Assembly: GCA_965220875.1 (NCBI GenBank)
Contig: OZ244849.1
Coordinates: 1,302,001 to 1,366,000 of the forward strand
DNA: 64,000 nt
Source: WTFY01 sp965220875
GTDB taxonomy: Bacteria; Pseudomonadota; Gammaproteobacteria; UBA4575
Reading direction: 5' to 3'
A program made the translations under genes and the position numbers. Below, piece by piece: positions 34,058 to 43,313 of the stretch (its first letter is position 1; the number at the start of each line of letters is the position of its first letter). The notes beneath the pieces are model-generated. The model had not been told where the DNA came from and searched no databases. It was given only the letters and a program-made list of their open reading frames with translations.

Positions 34058-36007
34058 TTATTTTGATTTACGCCTCAGCCATTCATATTCTTCCAGTCCT
34101 ATACTTCCCTGACGCCCTGACAATAGATCACAAAGCTTTTGTGCTAGAAAGTCCTTCATGTCGGCAACCCATTCGAAACATTGTTCGCTATTTTTGAAAA
34201 CCCATACTTCGTTCTCTCTTACTGCTTCAATGCAATCTGATGCTGCAGCTGCAGGCTCAAATTTCAACATGGTTTGACAGTATGGTAACGGATAAAGCAA
34301 TAATCTAATATTTTTCGGGTCCTCGTTAGGAGCTACTCGGCTTTTTACGATCAAGCACTGTCTCGGTCTTGCTGAAATTCCAACTGAAGCCATTGTTAAG
34401 AATGGAAATGTCCTTGATTCCTTTATTCTCACGCTGTCACATCGAGGTTGAATGCAAAGCAAGAAGTTTTTGCTGTATGTGCCATCATCATTAATTTTCC
34501 TGATAATCGAGCCTTGCCCTAGTTTTGGTGCCCAGCCTTCCGGTAAATTCCGCGCCCCGTATTGTTCTCTTTTCAGCGTGGTCAATCGTGAAAAATCATG
34601 GTTAATTAGATTTCCCATGCTTGGGCTCTTAGAAAAAACAGCGGTAAGGTCATCAAAATTCAGCAAGGGTGCTTTAATATTTTTATGTAAATCTTCCAAA
34701 TTTTCTGTATCAACTAACTTTTTAAGTGTTCTTTTGGACAGCTTCCTAGGAATTTTTTTGTGTTTAAATTCCTTCCCTTGTTTCCAGGCATCATCGACCC
34801 ACCGGTTGGCAATAGACTTTCTAACTTTTTTGAATGCGTCATCGCCCTTCGTTACCAGATCAAACGCCTCCTTACGAGAAACGGATATATGCTTTTTCAA
34901 CTGAAATGCCTCTTGATCTTCTAGTTGGTCTGCAATCCAGTCTTTGTGAGCTTTCACATCAGCGTGATGTTGACCAATCTGATTCAAGGATAGTATTGAC
35001 CTGAGTTCGCCAGCAACTAAGTCTAAAACGAACTCTTCCGAATCTTTCGGGTTAGGAAGAAGGCACCGATGACTTACCAATGCCGGGTCTAAATCAGAAC
35101 TGAACGTAGAAAGAAGATGGTGAGTTGTATCTCGAATTGAGGCAATGGAGTGGAGTGCAATAGACGGCAAGAGCCCACGATTGAGTTTCACAAACTCTTT
35201 AATCAGACGAGCTGGAAGGTTCTTCTCGGAGACTGTAGCCTCGCTATTTGGTTCAGTAAATTTCGTACTCTTATTTAAAAATACAATACGGGTTGTTTTG
35301 TTACTAAGAGATAAACCTAATTTGTCCTGCTTAAACTTTCCAGCAATGTAGTTGACTTCACCCACATCTGCGACAACATCATCATAAATGCCTTCTAAAT
35401 TTGCCAATGCGGTATAAATTACGATTAGTCGTTGGCGGCCCTTTTTGATTTGATCATCATTCAGGATAGTCTTGATAATTTCTCGAGCTTTCTGGGTCCC
35501 CTTATCGCCATCTCTCCCTCCACCGAGTTCCCAGTCTAGAACGACGATATCAGCCGGACGTGCCATTTTCGCTGACAAGCTAACAACCGTGCAGTTTTTT
35601 TCATTTTTAGTTTCATTACCTGATTTTGAAACAATTTTACGATCGGCTGGACGATAAACAGTGCAAAGGATTTCTTCATCTGCAAATTTCTCAGTCAGAA
35701 TCCAAGCACGAAGTATGTGTGTCATATCCAAATGAGGATTTGCATTTGTATTTTCCTTAGGAGTCTTACTCGGAGTTCCACTCTTGGGCCTAATTGCACG
35801 ACTTGATTGTTTGTGGCTCAGACCAGTGGCAGGTCTGCGACTGAGTAGTTTCTTTTTTGATGAGGTATGGTCTGTATCCACTTTCAGTTCGTTAATCAAT
35901 TCACCCTCATAAACCTCTGCTTGATCATCAATGACTACCACCGACTGAAGAAAATGTTTTGCTGCATTTTCATAACGATCTAGAGATGTATTTACAGAAT
36001 ATGGCAT
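34058..36007 (-). CDS. Receiver-like protein partnered with a double-GHKL kinase-like protein
   Basis: A 649-residue protein with a divergent receiver-like N-terminal domain. VVVIDDQAE holds the acidic pair Asp27-Asp28. After a basic, low-complexity insertion (about 45-90), ADIVVLDWELGGGRDG supplies Asp158 at the phospho-acceptor position, followed by QRLIVIYTALANLEG. The remaining 430 residues form an unrecognised region with helical and Lys/Arg-rich parts (KHKKIPRKLSKRTLKKLVD), possibly the effector. Its start lies 27 bases beyond the end of the kinase-like gene. It fits the conflict-type two-component arrangement in which a receiver-like protein is controlled by a GHKL partner. Confidence 0.6.
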   Translation of the reverse strand: MPYSVNTSLDRYENAAKHFLQSVVVIDDQAEVYEGELINELKVDTDHTSSKKKLLSRRPATGLSHKQSSRAIRPKSGTPSKTPKENTNANPHLDMTHILRAWILTEKFADEEILCTVYRPADRKIVSKSGNETKNEKNCTVVSLSAKMARPADIVVLDWELGGGRDGDKGTQKAREIIKTILNDDQIKKGRQRLIVIYTALANLEGIYDDVVADVGEVNYIAGKFKQDKLGLSLSNKTTRIVFLNKSTKFTEPNSEATVSEKNLPARLIKEFVKLNRGLLPSIALHSIASIRDTTHHLLSTFSSDLDPALVSHRCLLPNPKDSEEFVLDLVAGELRSILSLNQIGQHHADVKAHKDWIADQLEDQEAFQLKKHISVSRKEAFDLVTKGDDAFKKVRKSIANRWVDDAWKQGKEFKHKKIPRKLSKRTLKKLVDTENLEDLHKNIKAPLLNFDDLTAVFSKSPSMGNLINHDFSRLTTLKREQYGARNLPEGWAPKLGQGSIIRKINDDGTYSKNFLLCIQPRCDSVRIKESRTFPFLTMASVGISARPRQCLIVKSRVAPNEDPKNIRLLLYPLPYCQTMLKFEPAAAASDCIEAVRENEVWVFKNSEQCFEWVADMKDFLAQKLCDLLSGRQGSIGLEEYEWLRRKSK

Positions 36008-36033
36008 AAGTCATTTACCGTACTGCTACGCAA

Positions 36034-39009
36034 TTATTCTTTTTCTTTTTCATTTGGTCTTGGAAGAATTATTCGAAACGTTGGATTATTTTGTTTTCCT
36101 GCATTTTCCAAAACAATATCCGCGCCATCTTTAGTTAGTGTCATTTTTGAAATGTAGAGGCCCATTCCTCTTCCACCATCCTTCTCTGAGTTCGCAAAAC
36201 CAAATATCCAATCCTTGTTCTCCAACGGTATTCCAGGTCCTGTGTTAGTTACGGTAAAGCTATATTCATTAGCGTCAAGCAAAATTGATCGCTCCCCACC
36301 TCGTCGCGACACGATCCAGTAAATTGCATTATCAATTAAATTCACGAAGGTTGGATAGTACGTAGAAGGATAGGCCTCGATCAATTTAAGATCGAATGCA
36401 CGTGTCGCGGACATAGTAATACTGTGACGTTGTAGCCGATCGCCAAAAATATGCTGGAGGTATCGACGGACCTCTTCCCCCACTATCGGAATCTTATGCC
36501 TCTGGAGACGTTTGTTTAACGGCGTGAATAATCCCAAATATCCGTCGAGATGCTCAAAACTTGCCCGTATGTCAGAATATACGTCTGCCAACTCTTCGTC
36601 CAAATCAGCCCATTCCCCCAAACGCTGTATATTTTCTCGTACAGATCGAATAGTGGCACTAAATTCGTGCTGGATGATGCCAAGGGCGGTACCCACTTGT
36701 GCCAGTTCTGTGAAAAGGGAAAGCTGCTCTTTTGCACCAAGATACTCAGCTTCTAAAGCTGCCTCCTCATCAGAAAGTGAGTCGCCAGCTTTTATGGCTT
36801 CGACCATAGAATGAATGTGGTTGATGACAGCTTCTAGGCGATCCGTTTCTCTGTCTGCTGTCCTCAAGATTCGTTGCTGAAGTTTTTCTTGAGTTTTCTT
36901 AATCTGGTTTTCTGTTAGGTTTGTAGTGTCAATTTTTGCCAACTCTACCAAGGCCCTACTAATTGTTTCACTGACTTGTGAGATTCTCAAACTTGCATCT
37001 CTCCGTACCGTCTCTACAAGTTCTTTAGCTTCTTTTAGAGCCTCGTGACCAGTAGATTTGGTTATCCGCATACTTTCGCTTTTTGTATCATTTATTGCCT
37101 TCCTTGCCCGTCGTCGGCGATCAAGTGCTATGGTTTCCTTTCCTGCAACTTTTGTAATAGCCTTATCTACTCTCGCTGATAGCGGGTGGAAATACATCTT
37201 CTCCATCGTTTCCATCTCGTCTAGATAGGCATGCCAACTAGCATTGATTTTTTTTGACGTTGAAAAACCTCGGGGTTTTTTAACTATGAATTGATTGCGG
37301 AGTTCTTTAATTTTCTCCTTGGCAAATGACTCAAGCTTCAGAAGTTCGTGTGTGGCTTTATTTGCATCATTCAGCTTTTCAATAGTATCTAATCGCTGTG
37401 TTACTTTAGAGTTAATTTCTTCTGTTAACTCATCTAGCTTTCCAGATTGCACTCTTTCAAAAAAAGTTTTGAGAGAGCTTTCAAAAAACGCTTTTCTAGC
37501 CTTTACCCGTTTTTCCCTTTTTTGGAGAAGTAATGCCCGGTGTTGTAGTTCCTCTTTTATTCTGTTGAACTCGCTACTTCGATCAGCCTCCTTTCGAAAA
37601 AAAGTCTTTGCTAACTGCTGAAATAAATTTTCCATGATGTCGCGTAGTTGGCGGTAAGCAGCATTGGTGATGAAACCCTCACGACCTGCTTTTTCCATCA
37701 AGTTACCATTGAACTCAGAGGACAATTCGATTGCTCCAAACATTCTCCTAAAAGAGAAAAACCAATCTTGCGCACTCTTTGTTCGCCGCCTTTCAATATT
37801 AAGAAAATCGTAATCGGAATTTCCGTATGGAAGAATACGTATGCCATCTCGATAGATATATAACCCGCCAATTTTATTCAGTTTCTCGCTTATACGGGCA
37901 AATTCCTCTGGTGGAAGACGTGACTCGTTCTTTAAGCCTTGAACGTATGCAAATTTCACCGAGAATGGCCCGCAAGCTGTTTTTTTCCCGCCGCCGAATG
38001 GCCATTCGAAGGTAAATGCTTCTGGCTCGGCACCATAGATTCTCAATGTCCCTGTGGACTGACCGAATTCGTCAATTTTGCTTTCAAAATGATGATCCGC
38101 ATTTTCAAATTCCTCTGGAGTGAAGAATTCATTGCTACCAATTAGATCAATTGTACGACCGTCAATTCTATGGTCCCGAAAGGCGGTTTCAATAACAGGT
38201 GCTGGCCTATCTGGCATCATTGTATTTGAAAATCCGAGAAGCATTTTTTGCAACGGTGCTGCAACATCCTGTGAGCCTATGTCATCAATGTCGCGTTCCA
38301 AAATGGGGTCTGTTGGCATTACGTAAAAATGAGTGCCCTGACCTTGATCCCGTAAAGAAGGTCCCTTTAAGACTTTATCCACTAATTTAGGATCAATTGA
38401 AAACATATCCAAATCTTTGAGGATCGTGGTTGCATTTTTGGTAGGTATGAATTTCCCTAATGTCCGCACATTCTCAGCGACTTTTCTGGTTAACCTACCA
38501 ACAAAAGTTTGATCTGGTAAAGTACCGCTAGGCAGTGTCTCAATTGGAATAACAACACTATCTAAGTCTACTCCTGGCACTTCGAATAGCCCCCAATGAA
38601 TAAAGCTGACTACCAAATCCTGTAGCTTCCCATTTCGTTTTGCACGAGAGAGAATTAGGACTTGACATCCAACTGTAGCTATTGCTAGTCGGCCAATCCC
38701 TTTTTCACCGAGTATGGCTCGGCGAATTGTGTTTTTATCCAGATAGCTTGGTAGTTTTTTTCTATTGGCACCAACCTTACTTTCTGTACCCAAAGTAAGC
38801 CACTTATCCTCAAATTCATCTCGTGTCATACCATATCCGTCATCTCGAAGGACGAAAGTACCATCGGTGCGGAAGTAATCGACTTCTACATGAGCTGCGT
38901 AGGCGTCGTGGGCGTTCTTGAATAGCTCGTGAATGGCAGTTGGAATTCCTGCTATCTGTTGGCGTCCCAGCATATCAACTGCACGTGCCCGCACTCGTAT
39001 TTTAGCCAT
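36034..39009 (-). CDS. Large protein with N-terminal MORC/Hsp90-like and C-terminal histidine-kinase-like ATPase domains
   Basis: A 991-residue protein from ATG 39009 (an earlier in-frame start at 39036 adds nine residues). The N-terminal GHKL ATPase domain has HELFKNAHDA (27-36), RDDGYGM (55-61) and LGEKGIGRLA (100-109). A long central coiled coil follows (about 480-770, for example ELRNQFIVKK and KEAKELVETVRR). QHEFSATIRS (780-789) resembles a kinase dimerisation H-box with His781. A second ATPase domain has NLIDNAIYW (890-898), VTNTGPGIP and GGRGMGLYIS. The architecture suggests a paraMORC-type sensor ATPase with kinase output to the adjacent receiver-like protein. Confidence 0.7.
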   Translation of the reverse strand: MAKIRVRARAVDMLGRQQIAGIPTAIHELFKNAHDAYAAHVEVDYFRTDGTFVLRDDGYGMTRDEFEDKWLTLGTESKVGANRKKLPSYLDKNTIRRAILGEKGIGRLAIATVGCQVLILSRAKRNGKLQDLVVSFIHWGLFEVPGVDLDSVVIPIETLPSGTLPDQTFVGRLTRKVAENVRTLGKFIPTKNATTILKDLDMFSIDPKLVDKVLKGPSLRDQGQGTHFYVMPTDPILERDIDDIGSQDVAAPLQKMLLGFSNTMMPDRPAPVIETAFRDHRIDGRTIDLIGSNEFFTPEEFENADHHFESKIDEFGQSTGTLRIYGAEPEAFTFEWPFGGGKKTACGPFSVKFAYVQGLKNESRLPPEEFARISEKLNKIGGLYIYRDGIRILPYGNSDYDFLNIERRRTKSAQDWFFSFRRMFGAIELSSEFNGNLMEKAGREGFITNAAYRQLRDIMENLFQQLAKTFFRKEADRSSEFNRIKEELQHRALLLQKREKRVKARKAFFESSLKTFFERVQSGKLDELTEEINSKVTQRLDTIEKLNDANKATHELLKLESFAKEKIKELRNQFIVKKPRGFSTSKKINASWHAYLDEMETMEKMYFHPLSARVDKAITKVAGKETIALDRRRRARKAINDTKSESMRITKSTGHEALKEAKELVETVRRDASLRISQVSETISRALVELAKIDTTNLTENQIKKTQEKLQQRILRTADRETDRLEAVINHIHSMVEAIKAGDSLSDEEAALEAEYLGAKEQLSLFTELAQVGTALGIIQHEFSATIRSVRENIQRLGEWADLDEELADVYSDIRASFEHLDGYLGLFTPLNKRLQRHKIPIVGEEVRRYLQHIFGDRLQRHSITMSATRAFDLKLIEAYPSTYYPTFVNLIDNAIYWIVSRRGGERSILLDANEYSFTVTNTGPGIPLENKDWIFGFANSEKDGGRGMGLYISKMTLTKDGADIVLENAGKQNNPTFRIILPRPNEKEKE

Positions 39010-39093
39010 AGACTTCAGTCCAAGATCTTTGAACATTCATAGTTAGTACAATATACAACGAAAGTTCTTCAGAGAAATGAGGAGCAGATAGCA

Positions 39094-40128
39094 TCAACAC
39101 CTGTTGAGAGCATGCTTAAACGTTGGTGCGAGTGACTTGATAAATGCTGGAGGAACAGCATTGCCAATTTGCATAGCTATCTGGCTCATGTTTCCTTCAA
39201 ACACGTAACTGTCTGGGAAAGTTTGAAGCCGGGCAGCCTCCCTGAGCGTGATCGCCCGGTTTTGTGTCGGATGCATGTAGCGGCCCCGGGTAATATCTGT
39301 ACATCCTGTTGTCAAAGTCGGAGCGACACGATCCCACCACATACGACCGTAAACGTCGGGAAACCCTTTTCTTCCTCTGTGGCATGTGAGTTCCAACTCA
39401 GCCGATAGAGAAAAACGATCTCCGCCATTTTTTTTGATTTGGGCCATTCTCCTCAACGCAATAGGCTGGTGATTGCGGGCAAAGTGAAGTGGGTCATTTC
39501 GATCTTTTTCGCCTGATGCCAAGGGTGCTAGGTTGCCAATGGCCATCCGAACAGATTTCCTGAGCCTTCCCGGCGTTGTCGGTTTCGGAAGCTTGATGAA
39601 ATATCCAGGTTGGGTTGCAAATAGCACACAGCGCAATCGCCGTTGGGGAACACCATAATCTGCTAGATCAATGGTAGACGGACTACTCAATTCATAGCCT
39701 ATTGTCTTGAGTTTGTGTTGAAGATCAGCAAGAACAGCGGACACTTCGGCATTAGCTATTCCAGGTACATTCTCAAAAAATATAATCTTTGGCTTTAGAA
39801 TTTTCGCAAACCGTGGAGCCTGTAATATTAGGTCTGCACGTGAATCATTTCCACGATTTCTGTTGTGGTTACTAAACGGCTGACAAGGCGAACAGACAAT
39901 AAGAAGGTCTAAGTCGATTCCTTTCAATTGTCTCTGCCGAATGCTCTCCGGAGCGACCGTGCGAATATCCTCTTGATAGAGGTGGACGTCTTTATTGTTC
40001 CGGGTGTAGGTTTTGCCTGCAAGCGGGTCATTATCTACAGCTGCAACGACCTTAAAACGTTGATATCTCAGTGCCGCAGTGACTCCGCCACAGCCGCTGT
40101 ATAAGTCCACTACAGTTGGTCGGCGCAT
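39094..40128 (-). CDS. DNA (cytosine-5) methyltransferase
   Basis: A 344-residue C5-cytosine methylase distinct from the Dcm-type one. Motifs are VVDLYSGCGGVTAAL (I), LLIVCSPCQPFSNHN (IV, catalytic Cys), IIFFENVPGI (VI), YGVPQRRLRCVLFA (VIII) and QIGNAVPPAF (X). The target-recognition region between VIII and X is short. It is the first gene of the minus-strand set, 84 bases ahead of the double-ATPase protein. No cognate nuclease adjoins it, so it probably marks self DNA for the kinase-like/receiver-like pair. Confidence 0.9.
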   Translation of the reverse strand: MRRPTVVDLYSGCGGVTAALRYQRFKVVAAVDNDPLAGKTYTRNNKDVHLYQEDIRTVAPESIRQRQLKGIDLDLLIVCSPCQPFSNHNRNRGNDSRADLILQAPRFAKILKPKIIFFENVPGIANAEVSAVLADLQHKLKTIGYELSSPSTIDLADYGVPQRRLRCVLFATQPGYFIKLPKPTTPGRLRKSVRMAIGNLAPLASGEKDRNDPLHFARNHQPIALRRMAQIKKNGGDRFSLSAELELTCHRGRKGFPDVYGRMWWDRVAPTLTTGCTDITRGRYMHPTQNRAITLREAARLQTFPDSYVFEGNMSQIAMQIGNAVPPAFIKSLAPTFKHALNRC

Positions 40129-40374
40129 GTAGAAACCCTATCAAATTATTTAATTGAAGTCACCGCTACTCAGTTAATGCGATGAGACTACCTGATCAAT
40201 GAAATGGCTTGCAGATCTGACGCTTGAAGCATTAGTTCAAATGTCTCTATGACTTGAATTACTAGATATCTGATTTGCAGTCGCAGCTTAGACACCTGAT
40301 GATAATGTTAACATGGCGCTCAAGGTACCTGTGAAATGCTGGCCGCAAGATTTTTGGTCACATGGAGAATGTTT

Positions 40375-40755
40375 ATGCCTGAATTGAAGCAGATTAATCG
40401 TGAGGCTTTAGAACATGCATGTTTTCACGTGGCACAAAATATGATGTGGGCGCAACGACCCGTTGATACTGATCAAATTCGAGCGGTCGCGCATTCACTG
40501 TATAAGCATGCACTTGATCACGAGGAGCATGTAGTCAGAGTTGGGCGAGACCCCGACATCATCGTTCGGTGCGTCAAATATTTTGCACAAAATCATGCAA
40601 TCCCACCGATGCGTGATGGCATTGGTGTTTTTCGAGATATGTTCGATGCTTTACTTGAGCTTGCTGTTCCCAACACGGCTGGCAGTTGTGAATCAGATGA
40701 GTTTTACTGTGACATTGAAATGGGCATTGCTATCTCGCGTTCTAACTACCTTTAG
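40375..40755 (+). CDS. Unknown 126-residue protein
   Basis: Starts at ATG 40375 with GGAG near 40361; an in-frame ATG at 40336 is less likely. The sequence is helical, with FHVAQNMMWAQRPVDTDQIR and HALDHEEHVVRVGRDPDIIV. I recognise no family and see no catalytic motif, signal peptide or membrane segment. It is divergent from the cytosine methylase gene across a 246-base gap and could be a regulator or an isolated island gene. Confidence 0.45.
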   Translation: MPELKQINREALEHACFHVAQNMMWAQRPVDTDQIRAVAHSLYKHALDHEEHVVRVGRDPDIIVRCVKYFAQNHAIPPMRDGIGVFRDMFDALLELAVPNTAGSCESDEFYCDIEMGIAISRSNYL

Positions 40756-41012
40756 CGATCTAAGGTGGCTAAGAAAAGCGATACGTGGAGAAACTAATCA
40801 AGTAGTAGCTCCGCAATTCCAATAACTGTTGTCAAGCCCCCTGAGTATGTACCAGTGTTTGTGAGAGAGTTGGAGCGATAGTTCCTGGTACAAGCGGTCG
40901 TTGATCTAGGGATTGAGTGATGACCTTTTGATATCCACTCATTATGAGAGTTTTATACCTAAATCCGGATCAAGTTTAGGGGGAAGCACAGATTAAACCG
41001 CAAGGAGCTATC

Positions 41013-41627
41013 CTATTTTCCTTTGCAGCCGTTTTTTTGTCGGTCTACCAGGTGTTGGTCGGTAGCCACACCAATGATTTTGTTTTCGCGGTTAAGTGCT
41101 TCTCTCCACCCGGCTCGGAGTTTGTTGATTAATGCTTTTCTGTCTCCATAAATCTCCCGATTTGTGATCCGCAGAACGGTGATGTCAAATCGGGCACAAT
41201 CCGCATCCTTCAGCTTGTCACGTTTTATCTGATCCTCGGTGAGATGAACAGACCCATCAACCTCGATTGCCAGTCTTATTTCCGGAATCCAAAAATCAAC
41301 TATCCATTTTCCCGAGATCGCATACTCCCGTTTGAATCTGCCACGCAGAATGCCACTGTTTAGCTGATTCAAAATACGTCGAAGTTCCTTTTCTGCCGGC
41401 GTAGGATTCTTTCTTCTCCGGTCGGCGAATTCCAATACTTTGCTTCGCTTAGTGGACTCTGAGAAATATGATGGCTCACCGATAACTCCTGGCAACCTCA
41501 GACTAGAAACGGGAATGGCTGAATTTTGCACTCCTGTTTTACGACCTGTCGTAGCTTTCTTGCCAGACCGCTTCTTCTTTCCTTCCCGATGCTCGAACCA
41601 TTTTCTCCACTGCTCTTCCGTTCTCAT
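41013..41627 (-). CDS. DUF559 / Vsr-like PD-(D/E)xK nuclease
   Basis: A 204-residue protein. The N-terminal 60 residues are basic and probably disordered (HREGKKKRSGKKATTGRK). Residues 65-185 form a DUF559 restriction-like domain: RRKNPTPAEKELRRIL, FKREYAISGKWIVDFWIPE with the catalytic Asp, RLAIEVDGSVH with the Glu-x-Asp pair, and ITVLRITNREI. Such proteins are small nucleases of the Vsr superfamily, often in mobile regions. No partner methylase is adjacent. The basic N-terminus may bind DNA. Confidence 0.75.
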   Translation of the reverse strand: MRTEEQWRKWFEHREGKKKRSGKKATTGRKTGVQNSAIPVSSLRLPGVIGEPSYFSESTKRSKVLEFADRRRKNPTPAEKELRRILNQLNSGILRGRFKREYAISGKWIVDFWIPEIRLAIEVDGSVHLTEDQIKRDKLKDADCARFDITVLRITNREIYGDRKALINKLRAGWREALNRENKIIGVATDQHLVDRQKNGCKGK

Positions 41628-41918
41628 GTTCTTTCTCCAGAGCGTGAATCAACTGTGGATCAGTTAGATACCTTCATTTTGCTGTACGTACTTCATCCAC
41701 GGGGTACTGCGAGTGATGACATGCCACCTTATCTATGCTTTATCTACTTGCGTGGAGTTTTTCTGAAAACTTTAAATTCTGGATACAATCTTGGTACACT
41801 GCTCAGTCTTTACTACTTGCGTAGACTATGGTAACACATTGAATCTACAAGGTTTATGCTTGGTGTACTGAACACCTCCTATTTCTAGATAATCAACAGG
41901 TTACATATTTTACAGGCT

Positions 41919-41958
41919 TTCATAATCCTTTGGTCGCAGGTTCGAGTCCTATCGGGCC
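41919..41958 (+). repeat. tRNA 3'-half fragment, probable attachment-site remnant
   Basis: The 40 bases from TTCATAATCCTTTGG to ATCGGGCC look like the 3' half of a tRNA with a CAT anticodon loop: TTCATAA, then 3' anticodon stem TCCTT, variable loop, GCAGGTTCGAGTCCT T-arm and a GGGCC acceptor strand. The 5' half is absent and the CCA end is altered (TATCA). Integrases of the tyrosine family commonly recombine at tRNA 3' ends, leaving such copies, and an integrase remnant follows immediately. Confidence 0.5.
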
Positions 41959-41989
41959 TATCATATCTATCAGATACTTATACACATCG

Positions 41990-42103
41990 AATGGACTCGA
42001 CAGTAAATTTCCAAGCCAGGAGCAGCGCGAGCTAGATCGAGAAGCCCTGTTGACGGTCAGCTTGGAACTAGGGCATGAGCGGGAACAGGTAACTCCAGCA
42101 TAA
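41990..42103 (+). pseudogene. C-terminal remnant of a tyrosine recombinase (integrase)
   Basis: An open frame ending at TAA 42101 reads KFPSQEQRELDREALLTVSL, then ELGHEREQVTPA. This matches the end of phage/ICE-type integrases (LDRxARxxVSRELGHxRxQVTxxYLG), including the LGH box. The catalytic Tyr segment is lost because the frame stops just before it. Only about 37 codons survive. It lies 31 bases from the tRNA fragment. Confidence 0.55.
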
Positions 42104-42250
42104 ACCACTGACTTTGCAATATTAGGAATACTAGTCAGGCAATTATCAACTGAGGTTCTACCAATAACTGGTCCACAGAAGATGTAATTTTTGAGAGACT
42201 TTGAACAAAGAAGGAGGGAGTCAGATGAAGTTTAGGAGGTATTCGGTAGA

Positions 42251-42817
42251 TTAACCACTACGTGGACGCGTGATAATTTCATATTTTCCGAACTCAATTG
42301 TTTTGAAGCATGTTCGAAAATACTTGCCAATAGAGGTTAAGTCACGTTCGATTTCGCTCCCTGGCCGTAAAAGCTTGATGTGAGGCTGGTAGTGTTGTGA
42401 CCCAAAACAACTCGTCCATGCTGTACTGGGTTTGCGCCGACCGACAATTTGCGAGGTTTCAAACGAGAGCACTTCGCGTCGTAGAGCCTGAATGTGTTCG
42501 ATAGCGGTGTTCCGCTTCGTGAGCCTGATTCCGACTGATCTCTTTGCTGGCTCCAGTTCGGGACGAGGATTCTCTCCTCCAGGAGCAAGCACCATAAAGC
42601 GGGTTTCTATTACATCCGCTTTGATTTCAACCTTACGAGATGGTTGGTGCTGTGGCAATCCCGGTAAAAGGCGCCTGGCATAATAAACCGTTAGATGCAT
42701 TCCTTGTTGTATCGATCCATTAGGTAACCCCCAAGATATCAGAAAATCTGCAATGTTAGCCTCGCACTTTCTTGTCAGCCATAGCAATGCATATACTTCA
42801 GGGTATAAAGGGCTCAT
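42251..42817 (-). CDS. 2H phosphoesterase-like (LigT-type) protein
   Basis: A 188-residue protein with two motifs at the spacing expected for 2H phosphoesterases: GMHLTVYYARRL (His-Leu-Thr) near residue 41 and HYQPHIKLLRPG near 146. The first matches the HxT/S consensus; in the second, Lys replaces the usual Thr/Ser. The family includes 2',5'-RNA ligases/phosphodiesterases that hydrolyse cyclic or 2',5'-linked nucleotides. The gene stands alone on the minus strand. In an island it might degrade signalling nucleotides, but the imperfect second motif makes activity uncertain. Confidence 0.5.
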   Translation of the reverse strand: MSPLYPEVYALLWLTRKCEANIADFLISWGLPNGSIQQGMHLTVYYARRLLPGLPQHQPSRKVEIKADVIETRFMVLAPGGENPRPELEPAKRSVGIRLTKRNTAIEHIQALRREVLSFETSQIVGRRKPSTAWTSCFGSQHYQPHIKLLRPGSEIERDLTSIGKYFRTCFKTIEFGKYEIITRPRSG

Positions 42818-43313
42818 TGCTCATTGATTAGCTATTTTTCGAATTTTCACTTGTCCTGGTACCTGTCCGGCTAGCAGATCGCCGCTAAGCAAATTTTGCC
42901 TTGCATTTCTTTATCTAGGAACACCTATAACCCCCTAAGCTTTGAGAACTGAGAGTCCACGATGTAGATGTCGTAGAGAGAATTAAGATTGCATTATGCA
43001 AATTCTCGTCGCTAAAATATTAGCTCTCAAAGCCATCACCGATCAAGATTCATTGGATTAATTGTCACATTACCCATCAGCAGCTGTTGATTAGAGTGAT
43101 GTAGGAAATTGTGCGAAAGAAGCTCTGGATTCTGGAAGATTGCCAAGGCGTACGTCGATCCTAGACAGGCCGACGGTAAGGTAGCGCTAGAACACAAAAC
43201 CAACAATAAGGCCGAGGACGCCTACGCCTACAGCGACCTGTTTGAGACACATTGAGCACTAATGAAAGCTTGGTGCAGAATCTGGCCAAGTAAATGATTC
43301 CAGATTAGGTTAC
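42818..43313. other. Gene-poor interval with a short unexplained open frame
   Basis: About 500 bases without a convincing gene. On the plus strand, roughly 43105-43257, a frame without a proper start encodes SSGFWKIAKAYVDPRQADGK, then ALEHKTNNKAEDAYAYSDLF, and stops. It reads like a protein end, possibly a remnant of a lost mobile gene. I see nothing else. Confidence 0.3.

Noticed and set aside
25925..40128. BREX or DISARM system
   Set aside because: No PglX, PglZ or BrxC-type genes, and no DrmB/DUF1998 or PLD nuclease; the SNF2 and methylase genes belong to other arrangements.
41920..42108. 62-codon minus-strand frame ending PIGLEPATKGL
   Set aside because: This ending is a well-known artefact of translating the complement of tRNA 3' ends; the DNA is the tRNA fragment and the integrase remnant.
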